DNA of 64,000 bases from Panopea generosa (Eukaryota; Mollusca; Bivalvia; Adapedonta; Hiatellidae). Position numbers and translations under genes: made by a program. The notes under the pieces are model-generated. The model did not search any database. It was not told where the DNA came from and saw only the letters and a program-made list of their open reading frames with translations. The DNA lies in NCBI GenBank assembly GCA_029582155.1, contig CM055897.1, forward strand, positions 16,110,482 through 16,174,481, written 5' to 3'. Below are positions 45,385 to 57,424 of the stretch, in pieces; within the stretch, counting starts at the first letter, position 1; every line of letters begins with the position of its first letter.

Positions 45385-46500
45385 GTAACCGATATACATC
45401 TTAGGAAAGGAAAAACAGTTTTATATTCACTTTGGTTACCGCCAAAACAGTTGTCTTTTCCGTGCGTGAACGATTATATGGTGGATCTAACATGGGGATG
45501 CTGATACGGCAGTATATCTAACATAAAAAAAAATGTTTAGTTACCAGTACAATTGCAGTTATCGTGCTAACGTAACGTCGCAATAAAAGGTAAAACGTCT
45601 AATAGCGGTTAACGTTGACGTTTGTGTGACGATCTGTTAGTGGTAACAATCGGAACATCGCTCGGCTATTTCCGCCTACCAACAAAATAACGTTATTGGT
45701 CTCGATTTTGCTCACCTGAAGCAGGTAACCTTCTGATTGAATTTCTGGATCCGTCTACGTCAGTTCATAGTAATACATAGAGAATACCATGTATGAGTCT
45801 GTTATTATCAACTTTATCAGATAAGGCTTGTTGTTTCGTGCTGAACCTGATAAAGTTGATAATATTAGGTACTTACTTGGTATTCTATTTATCATTATTG
45901 CAAGTTCTTTTTTTTTTATTCATTTTAAGTAGTCTACGAGTTAAAAGTAGTTCCGTCCAGGTCAATATGTATAATCATATATAATGGCGTCTTGCGCCTG
46001 ATAAACTTACATTGACGTGATAAACATATGTTTATCAGGCAGGCAGTTTATCGACAGACATGGACGCATTAACATGATAAAATAATTATGCTCTATAACA
46101 AAACAGTCGAAATTCTGAGATAGCTTTAATAAACATCGAAGTAATGCACAATGTATAAATATATCCAAACTATTTAGGCACGTTAGGTAGGTGTTAATCT
46201 ATTTTTTCAGTAAGGTAAAATGAAAACTTGAAAACACTATGGAAATTACAAATAATTGAATAAAGGAATAAAAACTAAAGGTCACTTATAACATATGTGC
46301 AGCGTAGCGTATACGTCCTTTAGACAAAATTAATATAGGAATCCGAAGATATGGTAGCAAAAGGAATGTCCACTAACACCGCCTAGATCTATGTTAAAGT
46401 TTAAAATATTTGCTGCAAATATAACTGTAAGGAAAATCACATGATTCAGTCAATTAAACTGCCGACCATTTAGGGTAGACACGACTTGATGTTAATGTTA
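45385..46500. other. Intergenic DNA with a short hairpin
   Basis: No gene is seen. Inverted arms ATTATCAACTTTATCAG and CTGATAAAGTTGATAAT at about 45,807-45,867 could form a 17-bp stem. Confidence 0.6.
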
Positions 46501-46895
46501 AATATCACCTCCCAGCAAGAGACTCGGTCGTGGATGAGTGATCTCAGACTGTCACAAGATAACTTAAATTTAACCTGAAGTCGCGGGTTTGAATCCAGCA
46601 TAATTCGAAACTACAGCTGAGTATCATTTATCAGAAGTAGTGTGCAGGAATAGCGTAAAACACATTTTATCCACCTCCTTCCTGTGTATATTCACTTACG
46701 CACCAATTCATGTGTCAATAGAAGATATGCGTACACCAGCTAATACAATTATTAGCATTTATTAATTTAAACATATTTTATTTCAATATATCTTGAAATG
46801 GGGTCGGGCCACAAGCTCTGCCAACATAGATCTGGCCCTTCCCCTACAGTTTAACAAAACATCATGGCAATACAACAGTTTGAATTTATCTATTA

Positions 46896-47900
46896 TTAGA
46901 AGAATTTATTTCCAGCCATTGCCAAAATCCATTTCGGTATCCTCACAAAGTCGGGAATACACCATGCCAGACGTGTGAATCCAAACTGCTTCAACAAATG
47001 ATTGATCTGTCGCATGTTAAAAGGCGTGTGTCCTTCTATATCTGTTAGTCCATACTCTCTACCCAGATCGGCTCCCGTGACGATCTTGCCAGACTTCTTC
47101 ATAATCGCGTCATCCGCGGCCAGAGAAGCAATACACTTTCCCACAAACTCTGGCGTCTCACATGTCTGAAACATTTTCATTATCTGAGCGGGATCCGACG
47201 CACCATCGACACGTGCTTTGTTTGGATCCTTGGATATTTCCTCACTCAGCTGTGAACAATAATCGTTATTATGTTCTGTTCCAACAGGTCCTGGCCATAA
47301 GCTTAGGAATGCCACGTTGCTTTTCTTCAACTCAATTGCACAGTCGGCCGCCATTCGATCTAGCGCTTCCTTCCCTGTTCCAAAAACTGGAGAGGCCATG
47401 TAAATCAGTCCGGAGGCGCCAGAAATGTTTATGATCAGACCTTTTTTACGGGGAACCATTAGCCTGGACGCAAGCACTGCACATTGATAATGATTCCGTA
47501 ATCCAACGCTATTGAAATCGTCCCATGTCTCCAAAGGCAGCTCATAGAATTGCTGTCCTAATTGGTCTCGCATTTTAATACCTGCTGAAAATGCGTTGTT
47601 TACCAAAAGATCGAGCTGTCCTTCATTTTCCCGGCTCACTTGCTCAAATAAACGAACAATATCGTCGTCCTTCGAATGGTCGCACCGTACAGGTATGCAT
47701 ACTCCTCCGCGAGCCTCAATTTCCGATGCCGTATCCCTTAATGAACCCCCAACACTCCCATCTTTTGGTGGGTCAAGAGTCCTTCCTGTAATATACACCT
47801 TAGCTCCCTTCCCTGCAAGGTGTAGGGCTATCCCCTTTCCAACTCCACGGGTTGACCCTGTAACAATACAAACTTGTCCAGCTAGAACTTTAGATGACAT
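46896..47900 (-). CDS. DHRS1-like short-chain dehydrogenase paralog with Tyr-to-Phe active site (334 aa)
   Basis: The ATG at 47,900 gives MSSKVLAGQVCIVTG; the frame is open upstream but without an ATG. TGSTRGVG (14-21), NNAF (101-104) and Ser in NISG (160) align with the 31,304 gene, as do the C-terminal GLTDIEGHTP and AMAGNKFF. The catalytic YxxxK motif reads PVFGTGK: codon TTT gives Phe at about 173, while Lys is kept. The SDR proton donor is thus missing. It is a full-length single exon with no stops or shifts. Identity to the unit-2 protein is moderate, so it is an older paralog, not part of the tandem duplication. A donor-like ACAGGTAAGC upstream (about 48,048) could end a 5' non-coding exon. 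It may be a pseudo-enzyme or use another residue. Confidence 0.92.
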   Translation of the reverse strand: MSSKVLAGQVCIVTGSTRGVGKGIALHLAGKGAKVYITGRTLDPPKDGSVGGSLRDTASEIEARGGVCIPVRCDHSKDDDIVRLFEQVSRENEGQLDLLVNNAFSAGIKMRDQLGQQFYELPLETWDDFNSVGLRNHYQCAVLASRLMVPRKKGLIINISGASGLIYMASPVFGTGKEALDRMAADCAIELKKSNVAFLSLWPGPVGTEHNNDYCSQLSEEISKDPNKARVDGASDPAQIMKMFQTCETPEFVGKCIASLAADDAIMKKSGKIVTGADLGREYGLTDIEGHTPFNMRQINHLLKQFGFTRLAWCIPDFVRIPKWILAMAGNKFF

Positions 47901-49810
47901 TTTCCTTTCTATTGTAAAATCTTTACTATACACAGTAAGCAGATATGACACAGTGTAATGTAGATTTAACTCTGTTTTGTGTTCTGTTTCAAATACCGGC
48001 AAACCCGGGTATGTTTCGAATATTTGTATGTATAACGTGTATATAAGCTTACCTGTGTTATAAGTCCGATATTGGAATATCGATTATCACGGTCAGGGAA
48101 CTCTGTCACAACGTAGAGTGATTCGCGTCGACAGTTTGTCACAGATTCACGTCGATCTGATGCGGGAAAACACGGCATATTCTGATGTATAAAGTCAATT
48201 ATTTACTGGATACAGCTATAGGTTTCAAACTTTTTACATGATCGAGTTTCATCTAATATTAATTAGCATTTTCAATGTTCCAATCAACCAATTGTGAATT
48301 AGTAAATGTTTAAAACGCAATAATTAATAAATCCTCGCTAAATATGTATGTAAAACGAAAGTAGAAATGCAGTTGTCAATAAAAACATTAATCAGTGCAA
48401 AATATCATTTATAAATGTTGTTTAAGTAATTTTGTTTAAAAAAAGAGTGATAACTAATTGACTTTTTACTTATACCATGTGAGAAATTCCGTTTGAAAAA
48501 AGCTTCAAGTGTCACAGGTTTGTGTCGATGTTGATTTAAATGTCACGGGTTCTTCTCTACAGGGTCACAGATTCTAGTCGACACTGTTGGCAGGAATGGA
48601 CATATCTTTTGTCGAAGATTCCTCGCTGTATTGTGATTTGAATAAAGGCCTATCATTGATTAGATGTCCTTTCTCAGCCACCAATGAAACAGCTCATATT
48701 TTCGAAAATAAAATATTTCATTTTACATTGAATGTCATGACTGTCAGTAAATGTTAACCTCTTTCCTTTGCCGATGACATCGTTCCAGGAACGAGAAAGT
48801 AGATCAACTAAGCCGGTTAGAAGTTACGACTAGCCAAATAATGTCTTACCTATGCATGTATCTTTGGACGAAAATGTAAATGAGGCATGTACCAAAACTG
48901 TTCATTTATTTGCGGATTGATGTCATTACGCTAGCACGAACATTTTCATAGTGATACCACATGGAAGTCGGTGGGTGTGTTTCAGGGAGGGGGAGGGGGT
49001 GGGAGGGGTTTGGGAGGTAAAATAAAAAAATCACAAACTATCAGACACTCGTAATGTAACGTTTAGGTCATCGAGTTCGAGTAAGAATTTGTCAATCTAC
49101 CATGCATTTGGCAAATTCCTCGATCCCCGTAGTAACGCCTAAGCTAAATCACAGAGATTATCATTTTGGTGGTTTAATGGCCCAGATATTATCAATTTTT
49201 GCAAGGATCAAAGGAAACTTCCGGCCATGCCATGTGAAAACATTGACCTGGTTCAAGTATTGCCTGGTGAACATGGGCTGCCATTTAACTCCAGTTCAGA
49301 CGACGTCGCACACATAAAAGAATGGCAGCGAGGGAAGGTCGGGTCATTATTTGACCAGTTCTAGTGTATGGGCGCCTCGCACTCTAATTAGTTGGGAGTT
49401 ACGACGCAAACGGTAACGAATAGTCTGTACTGAAACGCCATGCTGCCAAGCAGCGAAGGTAGCCGTGGCAACAGACACTGACGTAAGTACGTCAACGTTC
49501 GGTTCCGGTCTTTGTCTCTACAGGTTTACCGTTTACCAGGTCGTTGCGACTGTAAACAGTTCAGGTATATCGGAAACTGCCTCAGGTCGCTCATTTTATT
49601 TGCGACAGCACCATAACTGGAATGCGACCACTATGGCCGTTACCCCACCCACTATCATTTTATTGCGTCCGTTTTCAGAAATCCGTTGCATGTTGAAAAC
49701 TGTGAAAAAACAAAAAAAATCAAATCGGCCTCTATTGCATGAATAGTATGACGTGAACTGCAAAACCTGTCAACCGCATGTGCACGTGGAAAAAGTGGAA
49801 ATTAATGTTC

Positions 49811-49957
49811 AGTGCCTGGTTTCTCGAAAATACTTAAGTCTGCTATTTTACTTAAACTCAAATAGTGTGCTCAATTTAAGTATAAAATTGAGCACACTAT
49901 TGAGTTTAAGTAAAATAAGAGACTTAAGTATTTTTGTGAAACCGGGGCCTGGGCACT
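49811..49957. mobile_element. Palindromic MITE (~147 bp)
   Basis: The two halves are near-perfect inverted copies meeting at about 49,884. Arms carry AGTGCC, GGTTTC, AAAATACTTAAGTCT, TATTTTACTTAAACTCAA and TAGTGTGCTCAATTT. The right arm has a few extra bases near its outer end. It would fold into one long hairpin. Confidence 0.85.
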
Positions 49958-49959
49958 AA

Positions 49960-51120
49960 GTGCTATGTACATGGTGCATATGATCTTATTCTCAACATCG
50001 CCAGTGTAAAAATACATGTACATTGGACATGAAACACAGACAGAGCTACATCAGTTATAAAAAGAGGGATTTTTTTTTTTGCCGAGTAGAGCCTATATAT
50101 AAGATATCATTACTACATCTTTTTTTCCATTAAAATGATCATATAATCATATAAAACGTATATAACACATGAATACAAGATTTATTTTTTGTGAGGGTGG
50201 GTCCAATATACGATATATTGACATGTGTAAATAAGCACATCTCCAGAATCCCAAGTATACTTGCCGGTATTCACGTTACCCTAACTTGTCTTTCATGTTT
50301 TCTCCAGCAGATCATGATAGTTTTTGTGTACATTTTGTTTTATTATTTCATAAAAAAAAACACGAATATAACGTTACCATATGTGTTGTGTTTTATTAAC
50401 TTATCCAGAAAAGTTTGAAAAGGTTCCAAGTTCAAATCTTAATTAAATTTCTTATTTGTTAGATAAAAGAAAACGAATAATGGGGAATAACGGAAGACTT
50501 TAATCTGAGTCTCAAACTTGGGCAGTTAAATGAGAACAAGACATGCATCAATCGAAGAGCTTGATAAATACATCACTCAAAACGTCAATACGTATCAAGT
50601 GACAATTTCCACCTAAAATGATTCGTTATATGTAGAGTTTAAACTACCAGCGGAAGTCTCACGAAACATGACTATTGCTATTGTGTTGCAAGTACCGAGG
50701 TATTGTTTTGCTTCCGAGTGTCGGTTCTAACTTTCACCGACTTAATCCGTAACATAACGACGATGTTCTAAAACTATAAGCCGGACAGCCTCTGTACGAG
50801 ACTCGAATAGTAAATGGCAGTAATGGCGTAGGGTTGAACTATTCTACAATGTTAAAACTATCGACACTGAATCCGTGACATTAAAATAAGGATCGACACG
50901 CCTCCGTTACCCTGTCGTCACAAACCTGTGACATTTTAAAAAAATTAAAACTTGAAGAAATATTCATAATCAGGTGTTCAATTTGATCGTATTTTACTTA
51001 TAATATGCTACATTCCCCGGAATGTCAAAAATATACTTCATACGTTTGATTATATTAACATATCAGCGATTATATCCCCGCTATCGACTAGCAACTGTGA
51101 CAAAATTTACAAAACAATAA
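49960..51120. other. Interior without recognisable gene
   Basis: AT-rich DNA with no domain-bearing frame or splice-bounded exon. Confidence 0.5.
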
Positions 51121-51199
51121 TACTGTCGACGTGAATCTGTGACAAACTGTCGACGCGAATCACTCTACGTTGTGACAGAGTTCCCTGACCGTGGTTGAC

Positions 51200-52078
51200 G
51201 TTGGATTATATCAGGGTTTTTTTTCAAAAAAGAAATTAAATCGGCAAATATTTGTTGCCAATATCATACCTGTACATGCATGATGCGTGCCCATGTATGA
51301 AGCGTGCTAAATACCTACATATTAGGTCACGTACTCGACACATTGTGGTTATAATTTCGCCATATATATCATAAGTTATATCATTATAGTGTTATAGAAT
51401 TAAATAGTTCCATTACGGTGCTCCAGGTGTGTGTCCAAAATAAGGACAGAGTCATAAATTACGGTGAGCTTTGAGGATAAGGGTCAATACTGGCTAGAGA
51501 AAAAGCATTAAATCACGAGCATAACATAATGCTGCGATGCTTCTTTGTACAGACGCTGTAGCATGTTCGTATGCTCGGAGCTTGTTAGGGTCACAGGGGC
51601 ATGTTGGGGTCAAATATGGTGAACTGCTCCCAACCCAGGTATACTGAAGCATGTTCAAATGTTCGGAGCTTATTGAAGTTACAGGAGGTGAAATGCTCCA
51701 AGCTCCGGGTGTATAAAGGCTTGATTATTATTATTAATTGGGGTTGGTTTTTAGGTAGGGTTTTTAACTAAGGTTCTGTCGTGTTTGCGACCCGCCAAAA
51801 CAGCATTTGTCGAGTTTTGTGGTTCACGACATGGCAGAAATCAGTCACCATAGATTTAATGTATTATAAAAAATATATTTGCACACTTATGCTTCTTTTT
51901 AATACTTTATTCTTTAGATATACACTACATTAATTATTATTTTAATCAATTTCATGCCATTAAAGGTACATACCATTTTAATAACATTCGAAATGTCTTC
52001 CTTCATTTTTGAGCATGATGTCAAATGCGGGAAAGTGCAGTTGAATCCCGCATGATATTGGTCATATATTTATTCATA
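51200..52078. other. Intergenic DNA
   Basis: A short imperfect direct repeat (AGCATGTTC..ATG.TCGGAGCTT..) occurs at about 51,560 and 51,650. Nothing else is recognised. Confidence 0.45.
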
Positions 52079-52083
52079 GAGAG

Positions 52084-52131
<48 letters not shown>
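52079..52131. repeat. (GA)n-(GT)n microsatellite
   Basis: A short GA run is followed by more than twenty GT dinucleotides. Confidence 0.95.
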
Positions 52132-52132
<1 letters not shown>

Positions 52133-52909
52133 AAGCACGGATTTATTTTATCAAATATGTAGGCCTACATGTAGATGTATGCGACCTGAAAAAAACAGGA
52201 ACATGCATAGCAGACACGTTACAGTGAATCTAAACAGTCAGCAATGCAGAAAAAACAAGTCCCATATAGCCTCGTATATTGTCAACATAGTATGTCTATC
52301 CTGTGTATCTAGCTGTAAACAAGCGTAGACCGTATATGCACACCGTTTATTATCTATAGAACAGTATACCGCATCATGTTCATATAATGTCTATTGAGTA
52401 CTACTACCCAAAAATCAAACAAAAAGACAACAACACTGAAACATATGCGGATGCCGATCCATTTTATAAGAAAAAAATACGGGTATACATTATGCATGGG
52501 TGTGATCCCCTGTGATTCCTGGCCGGAAAGAAACCAACAGCCATGTACGAGCTCGGTATTCTACCATTATACTACTGCTTGGAACAGATATACAAAAAAA
52601 AATATATGAGAAACTTGGCAGGAATTTTATATACGCATGCGGAAGGTCGTGTGTTCGATCTTACCGGCATACCGTGTGTCTAAGGCGAGTTACTCCAGTT
52701 TGGCGGCGCTTAAAATACTATCTCAAGTCGACACCGCCGCGATAGAACTGAAAAAAACATTTTTACAACATACATAACGCCAATGACGTCACTGACAGTA
52801 TGTATGTATAGCGTGATGTGTATAGCAACGACGTCACTTTGAAATATAGCCTACTTACCGACGGTTTTGATAAAATTCCTTAATCAATCTAGTTAATCAT
52901 TTATTGATT

Positions 52910-55078
52910 ATGGGAAATTTAAACTGCGTCTCAATTAAACATGGAGACAGTGTAAAGGATTGGATCCGAAGAGAGACGAAGTCAGGGAAAAAGAAAAGAA
53001 ATATCGACGACGTTGTAGCAGACGAGATTAAAAAAGAAAAGAGGAAGGAAAAATGCAAAAATAAGAAGGACAAACGTGAGAAACTGAAAGCAGAAGGTAG
53101 TCTAAATAACAAATATTGCATTAGTTATTCTTATTTCTGTGGGAACAATTAATACTTAATAATACCTGGACCACTCTAATAAATAAATAGTTCATGTTAT
53201 TCTTATCAATAAGAAAAGGGGCAATTGTGTTATATAAATCATTCCATACGTGACATCAAGATTACATTAATGTATGCCATTCTTTAGAATGGATGTTAAA
53301 TCATCCACTCCACCCCCGCCCTCACCCCGCCCCACCCCATAGTACAAGGTGATTCATATAATGTAGCTTTCTTGTCCATGCATAAATGAAACAGTTACTG
53401 CTTTCAAAATGATTTATTGTAAGCAAATACTTATCAAAGTATTATTTGTGAACATATTCTTATAAAACAAGTTTAATTGAATTGAGATAGATAATCAAAA
53501 TCACAAATCTTACCTAGTATACTGTGAACTGTTAGTAAAACTCCAACTAACTCTATAGTTTGCATATGCATTTCTTTGTAGTGGAGCCAACTCTTCGTGA
53601 AGATGTGCACACTATTGGTAGTGGGAACGATGGTGCCAAAGAGGAGAATGTCACCCCAAGGTATGAAGACGACATAACAAATGATTGTTTTGAAGAAGAA
53701 GATTTGTTATTTGAGTGTGATGGATGCGAGACAGGTGTAGATGAATCACCTAACGATGAAACCGACGAGCAACGGCCACAAACACCTTTGCCAGTGGACC
53801 ACACCAATATAAACACAGACGAATGCGAAAATGAGAATTCAGCAAATGAATCAACCACAGGTTATGATTATATTTCATTTGAGAAGTCTACTTCATCGCT
53901 GAGTTTCCAAGAAGCAGCGGATGAAAACAAGCCAATGGAATTGGACTCCGCTTATATGCAAATCGTAAACACTGATTCTCACATAGATGTGGACAGGCTA
54001 ACACAATGTTATGCGAAGATCATGATGGAGCTGGGAACCAGCGACAAACCTCTGCCGAGGGAAATCCAGAGAATCAAGGAAGATCCATACAGCTTCATTC
54101 CTGCCCTCAGAGACATCCCTAGTGACGAGAAACGCGGAAGTATTGAAGAGTTGAAGTGGAGTCGCCACATGCAACGGATACAGTTAGACACGGAACGACA
54201 GGAAAGACACCTGAGATACCAGGAAAATCTTAGATTAAAATATTTTGGAGGAGTTGCCTTGAAGGAGGTGTCAAAGGATGTAGCTGATGGTTCCCGGTAT
54301 TCAAAATATGTTTCCCAGAGCAGCGGGAGTCTCGACGTAAGTGTGTTATGACGTTAAGTTTGTTAATTTGAATTTGCCGGGTCCGGTTGGCTCAGTCAGG
54401 AGCACGTCTGGTTATCAATCCAGGGGTCGCTCGTTGGAATTACCACCCGGCCACAGTCTCCACTCGTCTCTCACCGCTGACTCAAGTTGGAAATAATCAG
54501 TTCCTTATGGAGATGGATGTACTCGTTAATCTTCCAGGATCCCATGAAACAGACTGTTGCTGCTTTGGTTAACTAATCGTCTGATAGCCTTGGATTGTAT
54601 AAAAATGACGCTCACTATTCAAACAAAGAAACAAAATTAAGTTGAACTGATGCAGCTGTCAGCCATTCCTATTTAGTACCTTTATTATAATTGCCAATAC
54701 AAATTGGTGAACCATTTAATAGTATTGTTGTATCCAGTGCCGCATCCAGACCTTCAAAATCTAAGAGACTCTTGTCATCTGAGCTAGTGGGTCCGTTAAG
54801 GACATGTCCCTCCCCTCCCTGAAAATGGTTAGGTCCTATAACACATTCCCTGCATTATCCTGGTATTTTAGACCAATTGTATATCAATGAGACTACGGCG
54901 CTGAGTCATCGTGATCGGCCCATTATTCATAGTGCATTACTACATATATATTTATACAGTGTATGCATTAATTTTATTTTTTTTACAGAATACAAAACAC
55001 GCTCAAGACATCGGCAATGAGTGCGGCCTACTAAGAAGACAGAAAAGCCATTTCGATTTGAGCAGGCGAAATCAGTAA
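52910..55078 (+). CDS. Unrecognised three-exon gene, 343-aa acylated-type protein
   Basis: Exons are 52,910-53,096 (donor GTAGTC), 53,582-54,336 (acceptor TTTCTTTGTAG, donor GTAAGT) and 54,989-55,078 (acceptor TTTTTTTTACAG, stop TAA). The phases agree (1 then 0) and the joined frame is open throughout, so the coding sequence looks complete. It starts MGNLNC, a classical N-myristoylation signal with Cys6 able to be palmitoylated. A lysine-rich stretch (about 25-62) follows, then a long acidic, probably disordered part. A more conserved-looking C-terminal half has VDRLTQCYAKIMMELG, KEDPYSFIPALRDIPSDEKRG and a basic amphipathic helix (EELKWSRHMQRIQLDTERQE). No signal peptide or membrane span is seen. 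I do not recognise the family. A membrane-anchored adaptor is only an inference from the start. A SINE-A sits in intron 2. Confidence 0.8.
53160..53560. other. Intron 1 of the 52,910 gene
   Basis: Non-coding, with a C-rich patch near 53,305-53,340. It ends in a pyrimidine-rich acceptor. Confidence 0.6.
54378..54635 (+). repeat. SINE-A copy in intron 2
   Basis: GGTTGGCTCAGTCAGGAGCACG in the head, CTCTCACCGCTGACTCAAGTTGG in the middle, TAATCGTCTGATAGCC and AAAATGACGCTCA in the tail. It has the same orientation as the host gene. Confidence 0.85.
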
Positions 55079-55321
55079 ATTGGGAGAGAAAAAATAACAA
55101 AAAAGACAGTTAGACTTTTGAAATCACGAAGTACCCAATCACCTACGTAATATGTTTAAGAAATACTCTTTTAAATTAGATCAGATACAGACAGAGAAAT
55201 TGACGCAGTTATTGATTGACAATTAGAATACATTTTCAAAGAATGTTAGAGAAACAGGCACAACTGATTTAGTCACATGTTGATTTCATATCGGTAATAT
55301 TAAAACAGTGATATCCTTGCA

Positions 55322-56075
55322 GAGTCCCATTAGCTAAAACACAGACTGCTCAAGAAGAGATATAAAAAATGTCAGAGGATGGCATTATCGAACCTGTTCG
55401 TTCACCTTGGTTACCAGTATCACAAACACGATTAAATTGTTACGAAGTTAAATTCTATATGATTTTGTTGTGATTTCAGAAAAGTTAATGCCGTAAGAGA
55501 TAAAGAGCTTTAACCTCTATCCAGAATTGATGACAATCTGGGTGCTCTTAGTGGTTCAAATTTGCTTTCATGTATTAAAGATTCATATATTAAGAATCGC
55601 TATTGGCAAGCAAAAAATGAAGAATTAATTCGTCCAATGACCGCCTTCAATTAACAAGGTGGGTAACAGTTGCTGTTTTGAAATTTACTAATTTGCCATC
55701 TGTGTTTACCAGACTGATGCAGATAACGTTTTCTGACATAATCTGGGATATCCTTGTCCGATATCAGGATAAAATCATTGTGATTGCCAAGACTTTTGAT
55801 TAAAGAATTAGAAAATTTTAGTGTTGCCTTAAACAGTTTAACGTTGACTTGAAGTACACCCTAAAAGTGTAAATTATTTCAGGAGAGAATTAACATTTCT
55901 TGGTTATTACGTTATAAGTGAACATGTCAAGAGAAAGTTAAATCTGTTAAAGATTGGCCAACTGCCGGGTCTACAAAAGATACGACAGTTTCTTAAAATT
56001 GTATCTTTTACGGAATATAATATGTATATCATATTTTTTCAACAATTGCGTAAACACTGCAGGCCATTAAAAATG
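55322..56075 (+). pseudogene. Ty3/Gypsy-type retrotransposon pol fragment (decayed)
   Basis: Reading across several frameshifts and stops, the order fits a Ty3/Gypsy reverse transcriptase: DGIIEPVRSPW at about 55,380, then RKVNAVRDKEL and PLSRIDDNLGALSG, then NRYWQ and RPMTAF. The catalytic YxDD region is degraded (RYQDKIIV near 55,763). An FLGY-like segment and a WP..KIRQFLKIVSF segment follow, as in the connection to RNase H. Flanking LTRs are not seen. It is an old, inactive fragment just past the 3' end of the 52,910 gene. Confidence 0.75.
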
Positions 56076-56357
56076 TAGTTCCCATAGAAAAAATCTATAC
56101 ACAACACCAGAGATTACGCCATTAAACAATTATAGGGTAGAACCCCAAAGTGGTCGTGTCTGTGAAACATTTCCATCACTTTTTAGACGGTAGCAAAATA
56201 ACAATCAGTTCTGTGATCACGCAAGTCTAAAATCAGAAGCGTAGCATGACAACTTTGCAAGTTACTCAGGACAGGTTGTGCGAAATGGTTCCACTTCCAC
56301 TGACGGGAGTCTAAGGGAACTTCCTCCGCGGGAATTTTCAAAAATATAAGTAGAAAT

Positions 56358-56493
<136 letters not shown>

Positions 56494-57420
56494 CTTTATT
56501 TCCTCCATAGTACAAATATAAAGGAGAGTATAAACATTTAAACAGCAAATGGGAGTACAATAAATATACAAAAACATAATACACATATAGACAATTAAAT
56601 GACAATCATATATATACAATACAAACAAACATATAACTTCGATAGTTCAAACAACCTACATATATACAAACGAAATAAATAAATGATATGTCCATTCAAA
56701 TTACAAAATATATCAACACTTTTAGAAGAATATTGCATATAATGACTGATATGACTTGCCGAAACGAAACACAAGAGCATACACTATATGGGTGCTAAAA
56801 GTGGTATTAGTTCCAAATATTATCTTTCAAAAACATAATTGTATTCGTACCTTAAAAGTTAAATGAAAGGAACGCATTATTTGAAGATATTTATTATTTT
56901 ATTTTTTTTAACAATTTGAATACAAACAATAAATATATAATATAATATTTAAAATTAAAATATTATTGTGTATTGTTATTTTCGTTGTCAATACGAGATA
57001 ACGACGAGCTCAGCAACAAAGTGACAAAACACAAAAGATGAAGTATTGTGTATGTGTTATCTACATAAACGTATATCTTAATGCTTTAGTCATATGATGT
57101 AAATGTCTAAATGTAATTTTTGAAATAGCAACCGTTTGTTTATCTGTCATGTTTAAAGAAGGATAACCGGAAACTAGTTCTATAATTTGATTAAAGGCGT
57201 CCATGTTACAAAGCTTATCGTACATATCTGATCCACATACTTTGTGTATATTACATAATAAAGTATGTCGGAGGGAATTATTTGACGAGCAGAACAAAAT
57301 TAAATGTTCAGCTACAGTTTCTGTAATGAGACTGCACTGCGGACAAACAGTTTGATATTTGCGGGCAAATAATTTACCAATTATAAAAGTAACAGTTTTA
57401 CATGTGTCATTTGGTTAGAA
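56494..57420 (-). mobile_element. 5'-truncated non-LTR retrotransposon (LINE) 3' end
   Basis: On the minus strand a frame ending at 57,061 encodes the C-terminal zinc-binding tail of a LINE ORF2: GKLFARKYQTVCPQC, then ETVAEHLILFC, i.e. C-x2-C ... H-x4-C, followed by a short tail. This resembles the RT C-terminal zinc finger of several non-LTR clades. About 570 bp of 3' untranslated DNA follow, ending at the tetranucleotide tract. The 5' part is missing, as in most LINE copies. Confidence 0.75.
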
Positions 57421-57424
57421 CACA

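Larger units (their letters stand above)
48088..51193. mobile_element. Region bounded by a perfect 68-bp inverted repeat
   Basis: 48,088-48,155 and 51,126-51,193 are exact reverse complements over 68 bp, starting CACGGTCAGGGAACTCTGTC at the outer edge. Related GTCACAGATTC/GTCGACA motifs recur inside near each end (for example about 48,570, 50,860 and 50,925), like subterminal repeats of a DNA transposon. No transposase is recognised in the 3.1-kb interior and no clear target duplication is seen. The left end lies about 190 bp upstream of the 47,900 start codon. Confidence 0.6.

Noticed and set aside
46505-46605. Possible tRNA-derived SINE (GGGTTTGAATCC box)
   Set aside because: The A-box side and body are too degenerate and match none of the families here.
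47901-48002. 34-residue N-terminal extension of the 46,896 dehydrogenase
   Set aside because: It begins with TTG and lacks an ATG; family alignment places the start at 47,900.
52530-52755. Possible tRNA-derived SINE with GTGTGTTCGATC
   Set aside because: A single degenerate copy without a recognisable head; could be chance.
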